Below are positions 6,631-9,198 of a DNA stretch of 9,198 nucleotides, in pieces (the stretch's first letter is position 1; each line of letters starts with the position of its first letter). The position numbers and the translations under genes were made by a program. The notes under the pieces were generated by a model that was not told the origin of the DNA, did no database searches, and was given only the letters and a program-made list of their open reading frames with translations. The DNA lies in assembly GCA_946402475.1 (NCBI GenBank), contig CAMIWP010000024.1, forward strand, positions 1 to 9,198, in the 5' to 3' direction. This DNA is from an uncultured Selenomonadaceae bacterium (GTDB lineage Bacteria; Bacillota_C; Negativicutes; Selenomonadales; Selenomonadaceae).

Positions 6631-7746
6631 ATGGAACGAAGGACATTTCTTTTTGGACTGGTAGGTACGGTCGGTCTTGCGGCAGGCGGTGGCGCTTGGC
6701 TTATGAATCAGCCGAAATTCGGGCGGCTGCCAACGGGGGATAGGCTGGCTCGGATACAGGCATCTCCGCATTTCGTGAACGGGAAGTTTCAATGTCTGGA
6801 GCCCGTAGAGGTCATGGCGAAGAGCGAAAGCCGTATCGCCGCTATGATAAAATTTTTGACACGGGACAGCAAAGGTTTGATGCCGGAGCAACCGATGGCG
6901 ACGAAAAAGACGGAGATAGCTTCGCTTTCCCGGGACGAGGACGTTCTCGTATGGCTCGGCCATTCATCGTACTATATGCAGCTTGGCGGCTGGCGTGTAC
7001 TGATGGATCCCGTGTTTTCGGATTACGGTTCGCCTGTTTTCTTCGTAAACCGCGCGTTTCCCGGCAGCAATATTTATACAGCAGAGGATTTTCCCTCTGT
7101 CGACGTTCTGGCAATTACTCACGACCATTGGGATCATCTCGACTACGACAGCGTTATGGCGTTGCGTCCGAAAGTGCGGCATGTCGTGTGCCCACTGGGA
7201 GTCGGTGAATATTTTGAGCAATGGGGCTTCGACCCGGCGATTTTGCACGAGGAAGATTGGGGCGAGGAGATTTCGTTGGCACGGGAGTTCTCAGTGCATA
7301 TCCTGCCTTCCCAGCATTTCTCCGGGCGATCCCTGAAAGAGAACCCCACAGAATGGTGCGCCTTTGCCTTCACGACATCGAAACGGAAGGTGTTTGTGAG
7401 TGGCGACGGCGGCTATGGTGCGCATTTTGCCGACATCGGCAAGCAGTTCGGCGGCTTCGACCTCGCGATTATGGAAAACGGCCAATATAATGAAAGTTGG
7501 CGCAAAATCCACATGCATCCGCAGGAAACGGTGCAAGCATCGGAGGATGTAGGTGCGCGGCAGGTCGTGACCTGCCACAACGGAAAATTCGCATTGGCAT
7601 TGCATCCGTGGCAGGAGCCGTATATCGAGATGGGGAAATACAGCATTGGGCGCCCTTACGAATGGTTGACGCCGAGAATCGGCGAGACGGTCCGCATCGG
7701 CGAAACGGGGCAGGGATTTTCCCGATGGTGGGAAGAGATGAAGTAG
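6631..7746 (+). CDS. Exported metallo-beta-lactamase-fold hydrolase (RomA/NAPE-PLD/UlaG-like)
   Basis: The 371-residue protein starts MERRTFLFGLVGTVGLAAGG, a twin-arginine-like signal (RRTFL followed by a hydrophobic, Gly/Ala-rich core), so it is probably exported folded. I chose ATG 6631, with GGAG at 6619-6622; a GTG at 6562 in the same frame would put 23 residues before the signal. The metal site is complete: HDHWDH (164-169), H229 in PSQHFSGRS, D259 in FVSGDGGYG and H316 in TCHNGKF. The MENGQYNESWRKIHMHP stretch also fits the COG2220 group, which includes NAPE-hydrolysing phospholipase D and RomA. The substrate is unknown; a lipid phosphodiester or lactone is plausible. It follows the kinase by 65 nt but its codon usage looks less biased to G/C, so it may not be a functional part of the sensory operon. 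A promoter-rich gap follows. Confidence 0.85.
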   Translation: MERRTFLFGLVGTVGLAAGGGAWLMNQPKFGRLPTGDRLARIQASPHFVNGKFQCLEPVEVMAKSESRIAAMIKFLTRDSKGLMPEQPMATKKTEIASLSRDEDVLVWLGHSSYYMQLGGWRVLMDPVFSDYGSPVFFVNRAFPGSNIYTAEDFPSVDVLAITHDHWDHLDYDSVMALRPKVRHVVCPLGVGEYFEQWGFDPAILHEEDWGEEISLAREFSVHILPSQHFSGRSLKENPTEWCAFAFTTSKRKVFVSGDGGYGAHFADIGKQFGGFDLAIMENGQYNESWRKIHMHPQETVQASEDVGARQVVTCHNGKFALALHPWQEPYIEMGKYSIGRPYEWLTPRIGETVRIGETGQGFSRWWEEMK

Positions 7747-7765
7747 CAAGCAGACGTTTCTTTTT

Positions 7766-7794
7766 TTGCAATGTACCTACAAAATGCCTAAAAT
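7766..7794 (+). promoter_or_regulatory. Sigma-70-type promoter candidate, upstream
   Basis: TTGCAA (7766-7771) and TAAAAT (7789-7794) are 17 nt apart, a good match to housekeeping promoters. It lies just after the hydrolase stop and points at the ABC ATPase genes, with about 134 nt to the ATG at 7929, leaving room for a leader. Confidence 0.4.
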
Positions 7795-7800
7795 CGTTGT

Positions 7801-7883
7801 TGTGCTAAAATGCGTTAAAATGTAAACTTGAGGCTCTGACAACAAAGGATTGAAAAGATGTGCCAAAGCGTGTTAAAATCTGT
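7801..7883 (+). repeat. Imperfect direct repeat carrying TAAAAT motifs
   Basis: A segment starting TGTGCTAAAATGCGTTAAAA at 7801 recurs as TGTGCCAAAGCGTGTTAAAA at 7859, with TAAAAT at 7816-7821 and 7874-7879. Two further TAAAAT copies are at 7789-7794 and 7806-7811, and the unit AAAATGC-(1 or 2 nt)-TAAAAT occurs twice in tandem (7781-7794 and 7807-7821). Such spacing could be binding sites for a regulator of the transport genes downstream, or merely duplicated promoter elements. Confidence 0.4.
7850..7879 (+). promoter_or_regulatory. Sigma-70-type promoter candidate, proximal to the ABC genes
   Basis: TTGAAA (7850-7855) and TAAAAT (7874-7879) are separated by 18 nt. The -10 lies 49 nt before the ATG at 7929, a normal distance for the start of an operon. 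The repeat copy at 7859-7883 overlaps the spacer and -10, so a protein bound there would block this promoter. Confidence 0.45.
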
Positions 7884-7928
7884 TCTACAGAGTACGTCCC
7901 GAATCGGGCAGGAAGTGACGAGGTGTTC

Positions 7929-8753
7929 ATGGAGCCATTGCTGAAGGTAGAGGATCTGTCCGTTGCCTATGGGGAGAAGGAGGTCGTTCATTCGATTGCC
8001 TTTCACATCTTTCCAGGGAAGATCCTCGCCATCGTGGGAGAATCCGGCAGCGGCAAGAGCACTGTCCTAAAGGCGGTGCAGGGCCTTCTCGGAAGGGGGG
8101 GCAGGGTTCGGGGGCGCATTTGTTTTGAGGGTCGGGATATGATAGGTCTTTCTCTTCGGGAGCGAAGAAAACTGGCGGGAGAGGGCATGGCGCCGATCTT
8201 CCAGAACCCGGGAGCCTCTTTTTGTCCCATCCGCACCGTAGGCGATCAGGTCTACGAGGCGGTGAGGGCACACAAAAATTGGAGCCGCGGCGAGTTCAGG
8301 GAACATGCCCTGAAGATCATGGAGCGCATTCATCTGAAGGAAGAGGTACTGGAGGAATATCCCTTTCGTCTTTCCGGCGGCATGGGACAGCGGGTGGGAA
8401 TCCTGGCGGCAATGATCCTCTCTCCGAGGCTCATTCTCGCTGACGAGCCAACATCGGCCCTTGATGCCGTGACCCGTGCCGACGTGGTGAGGGAATTCAT
8501 GGGGCTTCGGAGGGAGACGGGCGTCTCCCTGCTCCTCGTGACTCACGATATGGGCGTGGCTTGCTCCATGGCCGATGAGGTTCTGGTTCTTCGAAAAGGC
8601 AGGACGGTAGAATACGGCACCAAGGAGGCAGTTTTTCTGTCTCCCGGGGAGTCGTACACAAGAGAACTCATGAAGGCCATGCCGAGGCTGTTCGGTTCGG
8701 CCGGGCAGAGAGAGGGCGGCTTATGGAACCCCTTTTGGAAGCGAGAAACCTGA
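7929..8753 (+). CDS. ABC transporter ATPase, peptide/nickel family (DppD/NikD-like)
   Basis: The 274-residue protein is a complete nucleotide-binding subunit that would hydrolyse ATP on the cytoplasmic face of an importer. Walker A is GESGSGKST (37-45), the Q-loop is Q92 in IFQNPGASF, the signature is LSGGMGQR (148-155), Walker B is LILADEP (168-174) and the H-loop is H206 in LLVTHDMG. FQNPGASF and the YP(F)-LSGGM context are typical of the oligopeptide/dipeptide/nickel group. The length is nearer NikD than the longer DppD or OppD, which end in a cysteine cluster absent here. I chose ATG 7929 with GAGG at 7920-7923; the in-frame GTG at 7860 lies between the candidate -35 and -10 (TTGAAA 7850-7855, TAAAAT 7874-7879) and would add 23 residues unlike the family. 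The next ATPase overlaps it by 31 nt. The permease and binding-protein genes are not in the window, so metal and peptide substrates both remain possible. Confidence 0.9.
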   Translation: MEPLLKVEDLSVAYGEKEVVHSIAFHIFPGKILAIVGESGSGKSTVLKAVQGLLGRGGRVRGRICFEGRDMIGLSLRERRKLAGEGMAPIFQNPGASFCPIRTVGDQVYEAVRAHKNWSRGEFREHALKIMERIHLKEEVLEEYPFRLSGGMGQRVGILAAMILSPRLILADEPTSALDAVTRADVVREFMGLRRETGVSLLLVTHDMGVACSMADEVLVLRKGRTVEYGTKEAVFLSPGESYTRELMKAMPRLFGSAGQREGGLWNPFWKRET

Positions 8754-9198
8754 GAAAAAATTTCACGGGAGGATACCCCGTGCTGAAGGGGGTGAGCTTT
8801 TCCCTTCACGGGGGAGAATGTCTCGGCCTTGTAGGACGGAGCGGTTGCGGAAAGAGCACGCTGGCAAGAGTGGTGACGAGACTCCTGCCCACCGACGGGG
8901 GGGAGATTTTTCTCTGCGGTAGGGACATCACCCATGCGTCGGGCAGGGAGATGATCGAGGCGTACGGGAAGATGCAGATGGTCTTCCAGATGCCGGAGGA
9001 TTCCTTCGACCCTCGGCATACCTTGGGCTGGAGCATCGGGGAGTCCATGAGGAACCGAGGCTGGGAGAAGAAACGGAGGAAGGAGCGGGTGGAGGTCCTC
9101 CTGGAAGAGGTGGGGCTTCCCCACTCCTATGGAGAGCGCTATCCCCACGAGGTGTCGGGGGGAGAATGCCAAAGGGCGGCCATTGCCCGTGCCCTCGC
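8723..9198 (+). CDS. Second ABC transporter ATPase, peptide/nickel family (DppF/NikE-like), 3' end cut by window
   Basis: About 158 N-terminal residues are visible and the frame is open at the window end. Walker A is GRSGCGKST (38-46), the Q-loop is Q89 in MVFQMPEDSFDP, and the signature is VSGGECQR (144-151); Walker B and the H-loop lie beyond the edge. PEDSFDPRHTLGWSIGE is the NPR-type region characteristic of the DppF/OppF/NikE half of these paired ATPases, so it should dimerise with the product of 7929-8753. Its ATG lies inside that gene (31-nt overlap) with AGAGGGCGG at 8711-8719 as ribosome binding site, which implies coupled translation. Both proteins begin MEPLL, probably a trace of their common origin. 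The substrate is unresolved. Confidence 0.9.
   Translation, partial: MEPLLEARNLRKNFTGGYPVLKGVSFSLHGGECLGLVGRSGCGKSTLARVVTRLLPTDGGEIFLCGRDITHASGREMIEAYGKMQMVFQMPEDSFDPRHTLGWSIGESMRNRGWEKKRRKERVEVLLEEVGLPHSYGERYPHEVSGGECQRAAIARAL

Noticed and set aside
7747..7772. T-run after the hydrolase stop as a rho-independent terminator
   Set aside because: Only a 4-bp GCAA/TTGC pairing can be formed and there is no GC-rich stem before the T-run.
1..9198. tRNA, rRNA, CRISPR array or insertion sequence
   Set aside because: I saw no cloverleaf-like arms with CCA ends, no regularly spaced repeats, no transposase motifs and no terminal inverted repeats of an IS.

Overview
The window looks like a piece of a moderately GC-rich bacterial chromosome with Gram-positive-style Shine-Dalgarno sites (GGAGG or GGGGAAG) and tightly packed genes on the + strand. 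The mix of a PTS EIIC-like protein, a BMP-family binding protein and a hybrid kinase would fit a Firmicute, possibly a Negativicute such as a Selenomonas relative. That placement is an inference of low confidence. All convincing genes are on the + strand.

Layout. (1) 2-514 is the 3' end of a DUF262/DUF1524-type (GmrSD-like) protein with an HNH-like motif. It is clearly AT-richer than the rest and probably belongs to an accessory defence region. (2) 515-1124 is a broken stretch. It holds an 11-codon ORF with a good Shine-Dalgarno site, an interrupted inverted repeat, and two coding-looking fragments without usable starts. (3) 1125-6565 is a compact four-gene unit: a stand-alone receiver protein, a PTS EIIC-like membrane protein, a membrane-anchored BMP-family binding protein, and a large hybrid histidine kinase with receiver and HPt domains. 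The genes are 2 nt apart or overlap by 4 and 11 nt. (4) 6631-7746 is an exported metallo-beta-lactamase-fold hydrolase with a Tat-like signal. (5) 7747-7928 is a promoter-like intergenic region with repeated TAAAAT motifs. (6) 7929-9198 holds two overlapping ABC ATPase genes of the peptide/nickel family; the second is cut off by the window end.

The most interesting part is the four-gene unit. The EIIC-like protein has no EIIA or EIIB partner in view and appears to lack the active-site histidine of its family. The BMP protein has no ABC permease or ATPase next to it and is held by an N-terminal membrane helix instead of a lipid. The kinase has a complete His-Asp-His relay that could feed the stand-alone receiver. 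I infer a sensory apparatus in which a transporter-like protein and a binding protein report an extracellular solute (BMP proteins often bind nucleosides) to a phosphorelay. The output is not visible in the window, because the receiver protein has no DNA-binding or enzymatic domain.
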